From contig CAJNOI010000028.1 in the NCBI GenBank assembly GCA_905250115.1, forward strand, positions 124,001-188,000: a DNA stretch of 64,000 nt, in the 5' to 3' direction. Under the pieces are notes generated by a model that searched no databases, had not been told where the DNA came from, and saw only the letters and a program-made list of their open reading frames with translations. A program made the translations under genes and the position numbers. The stretch is from Adineta steineri. Lineage: Eukaryota > Rotifera > Eurotatoria > Adinetida > Adinetidae. The first letter of the stretch is position 1. Every line of letters begins with the position of its first letter. This document shows, one piece after another, positions 31,801 to 43,845 of the stretch.

Positions 31801-34800
31801 ACAAATAATATATTTGAAAAATTTGATAATTTAACAATAAATAAAAATATTTATTTGAGATGGATTGAAGAAAATGGTAATTACTTTTTTGTTGTTATTG
31901 AAAATTTTCTTATTTTTATCCAATAGATCAATCATGTTTAATGTGGAATATACGTTCAGTTAGTATTCGAACTATAGATGATAAAAATATCTGGTGTGAA
32001 AATAATTTAAATATTGAACAGAAGAATAAAATTGATTATGAAGCACAAACATGGGAATTTCCATTGATTCAATCAAGTTCAATACTTCAATTTAGTTTAC
32101 AAATGTTTCCAATAAAACTGACAAATGATACTAATTGGCAATTAGTACTTGAAATTAGTTCAGATGTTATACATGGCTGGTCAAATTGGATATCTTTAAT
32201 ACCTTCATGTAATCAAACAACAATCTATTGTGAAGATAAAATAGGTTCAACAGGATCTTTATTTCTTGCTCATTTATATAAAAAACAAAGAAATATTACA
32301 ATTCCTATACCAGATAATTATGTGTACGTATTTAATAAAAATCATTATATTGTTTAATTATTTTATTAAATTAGAAATCAAGAAGTTCGTTTTCGATGGA
32401 AAGCAAATCAATCTAATGCACGATTTATAATTAATAATGTATATGTTGGAGCTGATTGTCCATGGTTTTGTTCAGGTCATGGTATATGTCAATCAAATGG
32501 TTGTCTGTAAGTTGAAATATTAAATCAATATATGTATATAAACATCATATAATTTAGATGTAATTATGGTTATGCATTACCATATTGTTCACCTGATCCT
32601 TTAATTGTTCTCAAAAGTGAAATATTATCAAATGAACTGAATTCTAATCTATCTGTTTGGTCGGAAACATGGGGATATGAAAAATGTTCGCCCGAAGATC
32701 AACGATACGTATTTTCACAAGTAAATATCATAAATTATATATTATTCTGTTAGTTTTTTTCTTCATATTAGGCAGGTACTCGTGGTTTAATCAGTCCAGA
32801 ATTTTCTTTAGTTGACGTACAATTTATTCGTATTCAATTGGATACATGTTTCAATCATACTGATATATTTATTGATCCAATATCAGTACAAATCTCAATA
32901 AATAATGGTATTTTATGGAGAACATTAATGACTATCATCTATCGTAAAGAATTACCTGATCAACCATGGCTTATTGAATTACCCGATGATAATGCATTAC
33001 AATTTCATTTAGTTCGTATTCGATTATTTCAACGTGTAACAACAAGTATATGAATAACTTCTACATTTTTCTTCTAAAATCATAAAGTTATGTTTTCATA
33101 GAATGGACATCAAATTGGATACTTAAGAAATTTGAAATAATACCACAAAAATTACCTTATCAATGGATTAGTAATCAATCTTCATCAATAAACACCTGCA
33201 ATTATGAGTATAACATATAAAATTATGTCTTCATTTTTCTCTTAAACCATTATTTTAGACATTATATATTTCCTTATGAAATCTATTCAACTATTGATAT
33301 ACAATTAAATGATACATCGTTTTTAACATTTCAAGTAAAACTATTCATTTTGCATTTTCAACTAAAATAATTCTTTAAACTTTTAGTTAGATCGTAATCC
33401 TTGTACGAATGGTTCTCTCGTTACATTGAATCATTCACAATTTAATCTTGAATTGTCTATTGATTATGGTCAAACTTGGTCATCAATCGATCGACCATCA
33501 ACAATTGCTTCTAATACGAATGATATAATCATAACTCAACCATTACGTGCAATAAAAAATATCTTTTATTTACCATTACATACCTATTATCCAAAATTGA
33601 AGTAAGATCAAATATTTTTCGAAACGACTAATAATTTCTTCTTTAGATTTCTTCGTATTCGTTGGTTAGCTCCTAATTCAACTGTTGCTAATCGTTGGCA
33701 AATAAGAAATGTAACTGTTCGTTCAGAATGCGAAATCTTATGTGAAATAGAATCATGTAATGGAAAATGTAATTGTTTGAATAAGACGAATTGTTCGATA
33801 TCATCAACAAAAACAACATTTTATGAAAGATTTAATAGTAGTATATCAGATTTAATTATTTTACCATCGTTAAATCTTCAATCAACTAGGTAAAACTAAA
33901 TATTTAATGAATATTATGAAATAAATAAAATTTAGATTTATTGAATTTGATATTCATACGAACTGTAAACAAAATATTCCAATAATATCATTAGAATATT
34001 CTCGTAATATGGGTTTAAGTTGGCAATTATTTAAATATTATATATTAAATAGAAATCAATCATATAAATTTCATGAAGATTTTATTGATGAAATGAAGTA
34101 TGATTATATCGTTATTCGATTTGTTTCGTCAACATGTTTAAAAATTGAACAAGTTAGAAAAAAATATATATATTGAAGAATTTAATAAAAGAAAAATTCT
34201 TTTCTTCTTAGATTATTGTTAGTGGTTCAATTACTCGTCGAGAAGGAATCTATGGAAAATTTAATCATTTAAATAATTTTAATTCAAATTTATTTATTTC
34301 ATTTGGTAATGGAATATTTAATGGAACATATCTGATATTTCCAGCAATAAGTAAAAAATACTTTATTCTCTTTCTCGTAGAGAAGAGTCCAGCAGAAATA
34401 AATTGTTTACTTGCTTGTCTGTCCGCAGGGTCAAAAAAACATCGAAAACCGATTTTTCACAGTTTTTAATTATTTTTTCAGTAAATGTGAAGAGGATATA
34501 TTTCTACGAGAAAGAGCTAAGCGAGTCATCGGATGAGCGTTACTTGTATTTTTTTTTTCGTTTAGATAATTCAACAATGAATGAAATTATTACAGATGAT
34601 TTGAATATATTTGAAAATATATTTTATATTCAATTAAGACTTGCTCCTTTAGCATACAATCGATGCATAAGTATGAGAAATATTTCGAAATAAAAATAAA
34701 TCTTTTGTTATTAGATATTCAATTTTCGTTTTCATCGGATTATGGATATACTTGGCAATCGATTGATCATGATGATGTATTACTATATGATGATAATCAT

Positions 34801-37111
34801 TTACAACAATCAAAGATTTCTACATGGAAAATAACATCAATGATGATAGGGTAAGATCACTCAAATTCAGATGTGATAAGTAATATTATTGTTTTTTTGT
34901 CATAGATCAAATCAAGTTCGTTTTCGTATTCGTTTCGATGATGGATCAATATCATCCGATGACGAACAATTACTCATAGGTATTTCTGAATTGTATATCG
35001 GTTCAAACTGTATCAATGCTTGTAATGGTCATGGAATGTGTTTAAATAATGGTCAATGCAGGTAAATTTCAAGATAAACTATACGAATTTTTTTTGTGGA
35101 ATATTTAGATGTAATTCCAATTGGACAAATAATGATTGTAGTCGTTCAACGATTCATTTTCCAAATGAATTAGATATTCTTAAACATAATTATTATACAA
35201 GTTATGGTTCTATACATCATATAAAATGTGGTAGAGTTTTTAATAATGTATAAATTCTATTGAAATTTATTCTTTATACTAATTTAAATTTCTTTTCTAA
35301 TAATTAGACATGTAAACGAGAATTTGAAACGAATTATATAAATATTAATCATAATCATACATATGTTTACATTGAACTTGATGATCAATGTATGTCAAAA
35401 ATACATAGTCGAAAAAATGGTGACAATTGGATTCATCTACAATATCGAGAAATAAATTCACATCAATGGATTACTTTACATACATTTAAAGGTTATGAAT
35501 TCAAGTAAGTTGTACATTTAACTATATTTCTTAAGCAAATTATTTTCTTTTTTTCATAAGTATAACTAAATTATTACCATCCGTTATTCTTCAACTTCGA
35601 CTCATTGAAAATTTCCCAGTAAATGATCGATCTGCATGGTCAATCGAACAATTTCATATATTTCATATTCATACGAAATTACAATGGTTTTCTCCAACAA
35701 ATACAAAATGGAATTCAACATTTTTAGAATTAATAAATTCAACTAATAATATTCTATACGAAACAAAAGATGTTTATTTTAATGATAATTATATTTTACA
35801 AATTGAATTTAATTGTACGAATAATATTCTTCAATATTCATTAGATCTTGGTTTAAAATGGTTAGATATTTCAAATGAAAATCAATTACAATTTATACCA
35901 ATTAAATTTCATTCGGAAAATATGACATTCTATCGTTTAACTATTCCATTTAATTTATTTACAAATCAAAATAATTCGATTCGTTTTCGATTAAGATTTT
36001 CATCGGAATGTAAAGATAATTATCTTCATTATATATACATAGGAAATAAATGTTTAATGAATTGTTTTGGTCATGCACGTTGTATGAATGGAGAATGTCA
36101 AATGAATAATTCAATTCTTCCTCTAGTTGATTTTCGAGAATCATTTGAAAAAAATTTTAATGATATAAATTGGTTACAATTAGAATCCTATAAACAAAAA
36201 ACAAATAAAATTCTATGGACAACAATAGATCGACAAGCTATTACTCGACCAATTGATTTAAGACCAATGCGGTAAATAAAAATAAAATCGGATTTATATA
36301 TGTGAATATTTTTTCTTTCGTTAGTGCAATTAAATGGACGTATTATTTCGAACAGATTCCTAAAACATGTCAGACTTCGATTTATTTATTAATATCAACT
36401 GACGGGACATTGACATGGTCAATTCTTCATCAATTTGATGTATCAATAAAAAATATGAATACATCTGTTGAAATTGAAGCAATAAATACAAAATATTATA
36501 CAGGACAATTTCGATGGTTTCAACCCTATTCTTCTAAATGTCATAATTTAACTTGGGGTCTTTCGAATATAATATCAAGTAAGTTAGAAAACTTTTTTGA
36601 TTTTATTTTTTGATCTATTATTTATTTTTCAAAGTTAAATCAATTAATATCTACTTTTTAACTGATTATTTCTATACGGTATCATCATCACGTTCTAATT
36701 GGGAAACAATTAATGGTGCTTTACTTGCTCAACCTGATTCCTGCAATAATAATTTACCTACTTTTATCTTTAATGAAAGTTCATTTTCAGTAATTACCGT
36801 ACCTATTCTTATACAATCATATTATGTTCTTGTTTTTCAAGTAAATATCTTCGTTTACTGAATTATTTATATATGTATTTTTTTTGAAATAGTTTAATAG
36901 TGAATGTAATCGAAACATTAAAATATTACAATGTCGTAATATAACAAATAGGATTGAATATCGAACTGACTCATTAACAAAATGGATCAAACTTGTTGAT
37001 ATGTCTGATATAGCATGTCGAACAAGTTTAATTAATGGCGGTTATTTTAATATGCATACAATTAAATTACCATATGAAACATATTCAAGGTATGAAATAT
37101 TATTAGTTTAG
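25821..37111 (+). CDS. Reelin homologue, truncated in repeat 8
   Basis: A very long secreted protein in about 45-50 exons with ~50-bp introns. Exon 1 (ATG 25821) encodes a signal peptide (MLFIILFCCIIIPI). No reeler domain is evident. From NWLIFGPVVQQIWYTHEG onward, reelin repeats (A half, EGF-like, B half, with S-x-D-x-G-x-x-W Asp-boxes) follow one another. EGF-like segments include CNGHGWCQF (28347), CWLNGICY (29608), CYGHGQCLW (30697), CSGHGICQS (32467), a divergent one near 33735, CNGHGMCLN (35018) and CFGHARCMN (36062), that is seven. Repeat 8 is cut after its A-half segment HTIKLPYETYS; the frame then stops at 37109-37111, or would stop just after the next possible acceptor. Human reelin has eight full repeats and is a neuronal guidance glycoprotein. 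Two inverted-repeat elements sit in introns. Confidence 0.8.
31087..31637. mobile_element. Foldback/MITE-like element in a reelin intron
   Basis: A 638-bp intron (31042-31679) sits among ~50-bp introns. Its core is a long imperfect palindrome: CTGATTAATCGCTTTTCAG and TTCGGACTCCGTA on the left (about 31108-31141) match the reverse complement of sequence at about 31585-31618, and inner blocks such as ATTTTAGCCTATG and GATCTATATGTGACTAGAAT also pair. Each arm is about 220-250 bp. There is no coding capacity. The right arm has a ~50-bp insertion. Both splice sites remain canonical. Confidence 0.85.
34368..34516. mobile_element. Small inverted-repeat insertion in a reelin intron
   Basis: The intron at 34351-34565 is 215 bp long. 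CTCTTTCTCGTAG (34368-34380) is perfectly inverted as CTACGAGAAAGAG (34504-34516). The internal segment has no open frame of note. This fits a ~150-bp MITE. Confidence 0.6.
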
Positions 37112-37297
37112 AACGTTGCTATAAAAATCTCCCCCCGTTTCTTTTTTATTATTGACAAAAAAGACAGACAACAATAAAAATTCATTATAGTGCTTTTCAC
37201 ACGTGCTAAGATTTGTTCATTTATAGTTAGTTGCGAGAAAAAAAAAGAAATTGTTTGTTTGTAAAAAATTTACAAATAAAGACAGATAAGGTTTGTT

Positions 37298-39072
37298 TTA
37301 TTTAAGCCAAGCATCATCTTGTAAAGTTGTTTGACTACCACCACGTTGAATACGTTGTTTTTGTTGAAAACGTTCAAGTACTTCATTACTATCTAATAAT
37401 GATGCATCATCATTTTCAAGATCACGTAATTTTTTCAATCGTTGTTCATTCTGTTTAGCAATTCTCTATAGAAATACAAAAGAAAAGATAAATTAAATAA
37501 TCAGTTTTTGTTTGGCTTACATTTAATTCATAATTTGCCATACTAGTTGGATCTTCATGATCATAATATTTCGATGGATTATTATTATTATTGTTGTGAT
37601 ATGGGTGTCGAGAAGCTTGTTCAATTTCATCAGTAAATTTTCGATTACCTGAATTCATACGTTCTTTTATTATTGATGAGAAAAATTTATCATCATTATT
37701 TGCATGATTTCCACCAGCACCACCTAATAAAATCGTATCATCACGGAAATAACTTGGGTTAAATTCTGCATCATCATCTGTTTGAAGGATACGACGAACA
37801 ACATCATTTGTTGTTGGAGAATCACGATGATGAACACGTGGTGTATTAAGTACAAATCCTGGATGTTGTTTCGATTGAGTTTTTGTTTGATCTGTTTGAT
37901 GACTATTGACATGATCTTGAAGTTTTCTTTCTCTATCTCGTAATTGTTGTTTTAAATGTTCAAGCCGATTAAGTACTTCAGAATCAGAACCATCTGATCG
38001 AAGAGATGCAGCTGAATTATTACGTATTGGCATACCAGCATTCGAGTTTTGCCGTGGTCGAGCTCGATATGTTTCTAAATGAATAATAAAATATATAATT
38101 TCCATATAAAAAAAAACCCAATTTCAATTCTTTTAAAAAGTTTAAATTTAGTTGACGTACGTGGTGGTTTTTGTGATGCTGATATATCTATAGAAATACG
38201 ATTAAGCAATAAAAGATAGCAACAGCAAGCTTATTAGCAATATCTAACAAACCTGGTTGTCGTGGTGTTGGTGGTTTGCGATATGTTTGACGACCATGAC
38301 CATCTGTATCATCAACTGGTGGTGGTTGTTGAATATAATCATCATGATTGTCAAAGGATGGTAAAGATGGTTGTTGATTAGCATCATCGAATGATGGACG
38401 TCGTGTATTGTTTGTAGTTGGTTTTTTCTTCTTGTCTTTTTTGTTTAAAGTTGGCACTGGCGGTGAAGCACTTCGATAGGCAACTTCTGATCGTAATGGT
38501 TGTTCATTAGAATTATTTTTTCTATTAGCAGTATCATCATCAGTTCTTGGTGAACTTGGTTTGTCTTGTCGTTTTGGTTCTAAAAGAAAATAAAAATTCA
38601 CAGGATGAATAGTTTTAGGTTAAAAGCAAGAATCGAACTTCGTTTTGATATAAGTTCATCTTGTTTTTTTCGTTGTTCTGCATCTTCTTGTAATTGTAGT
38701 TGATGTAAACGTTCTTCTTCTTCTTTTTGTTGTTTTCTTATTGCTTCTTCAGCTACTTGTTTTTCCATTTGTTGTTGCCATTCTAAATGTTTAGCAAGTT
38801 CACGTTCTTCTTCAGCTCGACGTTTAGCTGTTTCTTCGGCATCTCGTCTACGCTTATCTTCCATTTGTTGCTTTAAATCTTGTTTATATTTTTCTTCTTT
38901 TACAAACTGTGCTTCAGTTTTAGCTGTACCAAACATTCCATTACTAGCTGCACCACGAGCATGATTTGGTGAACCAGGACGGTCCTAAATAGATTATTCA
39001 AAGTTATATATGCATATATATTTAAAAGTTCTATTTACTGAATTTGATGAAAATTGTTGTTGTGGTTCTCCA
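37298..39072 (-). CDS. Coiled-coil protein, CSPP1-like (5' end missing)
   Basis: Several exons on the minus strand; the 5' part is lost at the N gap (39073-39082). Visible from the N-terminal side: GEPQQQFSSNS, then MFGTAKTEAQFVKEEKYKQ, a long charged helix rich in E/K/R/Q (QQMEDKRRRDAEETAKRR...), a basic/proline-rich segment (RPSFDDANQQPSLPSF), a second coiled coil (LEHLKQQLRDRERKLQDH), an Asn-rich stretch, and the C-terminal RIAKQNEQRLKKLRDLE followed by LQDDAWLK. The order recalls CSPP1, a centrosome and ciliary-axoneme protein, but CCDC66-like proteins are an alternative. It ends about 190 bp from the convergent reelin 3' end. Confidence 0.45.
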
Positions 39073-39082
39073 NNNNNNNNNN
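39073..39082. other. Assembly gap (10 N)
   Basis: The gap falls upstream of a minus-strand exon of the coiled-coil gene. Sequence on the other side (39083-39451) has no continuation of that gene and looks like 3' flank of the next gene, so missing sequence or a misjoin is likely. Confidence 0.7.
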
Positions 39083-39451
39083 GACAAATCAAATATATAT
39101 ATATATTAGTATAGAAAAAAGTCTTTGTTCATCATTCATCTTGATTTCACAAATATTATAGGAAGATTTTCTTGATACAACAAAAATTACATTATATGTA
39201 CATAAGAATTATCAATTGATTGTAAATAATTCAGTTGTAATATTAAGACACAACTTTCTATTTCAATATTAATATAATGAAATTTCTTGTTCATCTTATT
39301 TATATATAAAAAAAAAACAATAACAGTAAAGCTGATCCTATGTACAGAAGAATATGTTATAAACCTGTACATCAAGATACAGACATGCAATGATCAATGA
39401 AAAGAAGAAAAAAAACGAAAGAGAAAAAAACATCGAACAGTAATTTTTTTC
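39083..39451. other. Spacer between the assembly gap and the WRKY/GCM1-like gene
   Basis: About 370 bp of AT-rich sequence with a (TA) run next to the gap and A-rich tracts near 39409-39430. A 67-codon frame (39187-39390, minus) has no recognisable motif. It is probably 3' flank of the minus-strand gene to the right. Confidence 0.4.
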
Positions 39452-42048
39452 TTATTTGCGTACAACTGTCAATCGAAGAACATTAGTCGGTAGAGAAGGA
39501 CGAACAAATGATGAACGTGTTTGTGTTGTTGTTGAATTTGGTGTTTGAGATGAAGTCGTTACTAAACATCCACTTAAATCATTTGTACCATCATCATACA
39601 TTGATGAATCATCAACTAATCCTGTAGTTGTTGTCGTCGTTTGAGTAAGAGGTAGAGCGGTACCAGCTGTTGTAATTATAAACTGTTGTGGTTGTTGTGA
39701 AGATGAATTATTTGGAGCTGTTGTAAGACGAAATGTTGTTTGTTGTTGTTGTTGATGTTGTGGACTAGTTGTTGCAGCAATTCGACGTATCTAAAATTAT
39801 TAGAGAATTATAAGAAAATTACTTTTTCGTTTTTCGAAAATTTACTGTCATAGTTCTTGGTTGTTGTTGTGCTGCTGCTGCAGCTGCAAGTAATGTTGCT
39901 TTTAAGTCAGCTGTAGTTACTTGATGTGGTGTTGTTGTTGTGGTTGCAATTATACATGGTTGATGATGATGATGTTGTGTACCATCATATGTTGTTGTTT
40001 TAAGTCTTTTAACAGGTGATAATGTTAGAATTTGTTGTTCACCACTACGTTTAGCTTGTAAATGTGGATGATGTACAGATGATATAATAACTTTTGCTCG
40101 AACATGTTCAATAATTTTTTCTGGTACTAAAGCTTTTATTGGTTCATGTGCAGCACTTGATGTTACAGCTGTTATTGCCCATTTTTCATAGATACCTTGT
40201 TTTAATGAATAAATACCACCAAGACGAGAATAGGATTTTCTTATCTGTTGAACAAAATACATTTGAAGCCAATAAAATGCCATAGCACCACTATCAAAAC
40301 GAGATTCACGCCAATCACGTAACTGAGCTGCCTAAATAAAAAATTCTTTAAAAAATGACAAAATCAATTAATTTAAAATATATACCACAGCTTGCATTGG
40401 TTCACAAACAAGTCCTTTTATACCGGAATAAGCATCAAATAGATCATATTTTTTTAATACCCATGAACCAAGATCCGTATCAACTAATGGTAAAATAATT
40501 TGTTCAAAATATGTTCGAAATTCTTGTGTCCAATTTGATTTACATCGATCATACAAACGTGTAAATGTTAACATATCAGCACATAATAATAAAGATTTAA
40601 GTTCAGCATTATAAAATTGATAATCAGCTTGTGTACGACCATTTTGTAATAACCAAGCACGTAATTGTGAAAAAACATAATTCCATGTATGTAGTATACG
40701 TAAATGTGGTAGGAATATCGATAAATAATTATTTTTTAATGTATTACCTTCACTGTCAATAATAAATAAACAACGTGATTCAATATTTGGACATTGTTGT
40801 TTTAAATGTGTTAAAATATATTCATAAACATCATCAGAACGACGATTATGTAATGCACAACCTAGAAGATAAGAATAAGATTCTTAAAGATAATTCTATA
40901 AAACACTTACCAAGTAAAATACATGGTTCTTCTTTCATACCAATATGTCGATAGAAAACACATGTAACATGGAATGCATTAATTGTATATGCTGAATCAA
41001 ATGTAATGAGAACTTGTTGTTGTGACAAAAGATCTGGATGATCTAATAATAAATTAAATTCATGCATTGATTCATTTGAAAAAGCAATTGCAACAATATT
41101 TGGTATTAATGTAAAACGAACAATATAATTTGGTGTTTCACGTGCAAAACGATATAATTCTGATATTTCATCGGCTGATGCAACAAGACGACGAGCTAAA
41201 CGTCTTTTAACATTTCGTATTTGTTCAATATTACGTGGTTGGGATAAAACTTCAGGTCCAACTTTAGGTTTTTTTGGTTCATTTTTAATAGTTGAAGATT
41301 TTTTTTGATCATTATCATCGACTGTTTCTTCTGCTTCCATAGAATTATTTACTGTTGATTCTTCATCATCATCATCATCGTCAACATCATCATCATGTTC
41401 ATTGGAATTATTTGCTGTATATTGTTTAAATATTTGTGCTGTTTCAGCATTAGTTGCTGCTTCTGATATAAGTTTATTGAGTAATGATGGACGTGTACGA
41501 AAAAATGGTTTAGTATTTTTTTTTGAATTACCATGTGGAAATTCTTCAGCAACATTTTCATCGCCAAGATATTGTACAACAACTTTGGATGGATCAACAA
41601 GTGACACAAATGCTTGTTTTTCAAAATCTTTACTTTTTTTTTTATTTTTTTGTCCAGCATGAAAATAACATTTTTTTATAACTGGATTATGTGTTGGTAA
41701 ACGTCGTGCAGCTATTTGTACCCAACGATAACCATCACTACGCCAATCATCTATAATAAACAAAATCTAAATCAACTATCCGTGATATACCTTTGTTTTG
41801 TTTCCAAAATGATTCCAGCTTTTATTCATAAGAATTTTTGAAGCGAGCGGATGAACAAAGGTATTCATCGGAATTTTTGAAAACTTACTTTCATGACCAA
41901 TATCAAGTTTCATAACATAAACTTCGCCAGCTTTTGGTTTAAATGGTGGTGTTGAAGTGAATGTTGTTGTTGTTGAATCAAATAATGGTATAACTTGAGT
42001 TGCTTCAAGTGATTGATGTCGAACAAATGATGGACAATTTGTTGTCAT
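39452..42048 (-). CDS. WRKY/GCM1-like zinc-finger plus MULE transposase-derived protein
   Basis: Five exons. Exon 1 (42048-41889) gives MTTNCPSF...KAGEVYVMKLDIG. Exon 2 opens with NDWRSDGYRW, which recalls the DGYRW core of the WRKY-GCM1 superfamily, with Cys/His candidates in KKCYFH and a VQYLGDEN-type ending. An acidic linker and a domain with CILLG|CALHNRRSDDVYEYIL and a following HLRILHTWNYVFSQLR resemble the catalytic region of Mutator-like (MULE) transposases, from which WRKY-GCM1 proteins are known to derive. Later come DWRESRFDSG, a long helical region, poly-Ala, His- and Gln-rich runs, ending LTVVRK. Introns, low-complexity tails and lack of terminal repeats argue for a domesticated nuclear factor rather than an active transposon. 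Confidence 0.55.
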
Positions 42049-43845
42049 TTTTTAAATTAATATCAGAAGTAAGAGTTTCTGATATTAGAAAAAATTTTTC
42101 TTTTTATTTAAACCGGAAGATTGTTGAGGAGAAAATAGATTTCGATGTTAGTATTAATGGATCATCGGTAAACAAAGGCACGTCAATGCAAAGGCAATAA
42201 ATAGTTTATAATGGAGTCAATAAAATAAAGTAAATAAAGAAAAGAAAATCTGAAAAATATTTTTAAGAAAATTTCAAATAAATTTTTATGTTTTTTTTCA
42301 TTATTATTCATTTGTTGATAGATGTCACTAATAGAAATAAACAATATATTAATTGAAAAATGATAATCAGTTATAAACAGATGATTTGTTTTTTCACTAT
42401 TTGAATTAATAAAATTATTGAGTTAGACATATTGAGATTAATTTTTGACTTAGTTTTATTATTAAAAAAATTATTTGCCTTGACTATTTATCATCTACTG
42501 ATGAAATTGTAAGATGAGGAAAAATAAACGAGGTCATATGAGTATATCGAAGAATTCCCATTAATAATTAAAGCATTCTAACAGCTAATTTATAACCATT
42601 TAGTTTAGCTTAAAAATTTAGAATTAGGTTATATGATAGTTTAATTTCGGAATTTTTTGATAAAATACTTTTATATGAAAGGTTTGTATTAGAGCAATGA
42701 TTAACAAACTATTTTTAGTCATTAAGCAGATCAACTATTGTAATTAAAGATGATGCTCAAAGGAGAAATATGTGAGTTTTAAATATATATTTTTTAACTT
42801 TAGTTTAATAATAGAAAAAAAGTTTCAGTATTATTATTTCAACTCTTTTTTCAATTAATTAATGTACTTAACAGACAGATGAAATCTTCTTTTGTAGTTG
42901 TGCAGATGTATCAATATCAATCTTGACAAGTCTGTTTTTGATTTCCATGAAATCTTCGCGATATGATCATAATAATTTTATCAAACCCTCAAATATTCAT
43001 CCTTTATAAGTGTTTATTTTGATCATGTATTATTACAATTTTTTCTGTTAAGTAGTTTCATAGGATTATTTTTATTCCCCATATGATAGATCATAATCTT
43101 AAGTTTCTCTCTAATGATACGAAGGTAGTTATTAGGGATTATTTAAAATAGATTTTGTAAACTTTAATAGAAAAGTTTAGCATTTATTTTATCTTGAAAT
43201 GTTATGTATTTATTCCAAAACATAGTTTGTTTTGACATGTGATTGCATAAATGAGGTGATTATGAGTTGTAAAATATTAAAATATTTCTTCCCATATCTG
43301 CAAAATATTATAAGGAACGAACAAAGCAACCTTATAAATATTACAAACGCTCGACTAAATAATATAAATCTGTTTTTTTTGTAGTATTGTGTCAAGATAA
43401 GATTTAATGACTCATAAGAATACAAGCTGAGATAAAAGAAAAAAAATACCATTAGAAATTCGAGAATCAATCAGTTATCAATAACATTTCCAAGAAGTTT
43501 TTCTTGCGTTAAGATTAAAAAAAAATTCTTAGCTAAAAGAAAGTGGGTCACATCCTCCTGTTTCATACAATGCTATTCTATGAAAAAAAAGAACAGACAC
43601 TTCATAAGCTTTCATCTCATTGAAATACTCATATATTATAGAAACGTTTCCCTTCATTAAGTACATTGACCTGTCTTGATGATATGTCAAACATATAATT
43701 TTCTTTTCTGTAATTATAAGTTGTTTTATAGCAATAGAGATATATTTAAAATATGTAACTTCTACTATTAGAAATATTTTTTTGTTTTATCAAAATATTT
43801 ATATTTGATTTAGATTATTAATTATGATTTAATTTTAAAATATCA
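42049..43845. other. AT-rich spacer with divergent promoters
   Basis: About 1.8 kb between two divergent genes. No gene, repeat family or RNA gene was recognised. Confidence 0.5.
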
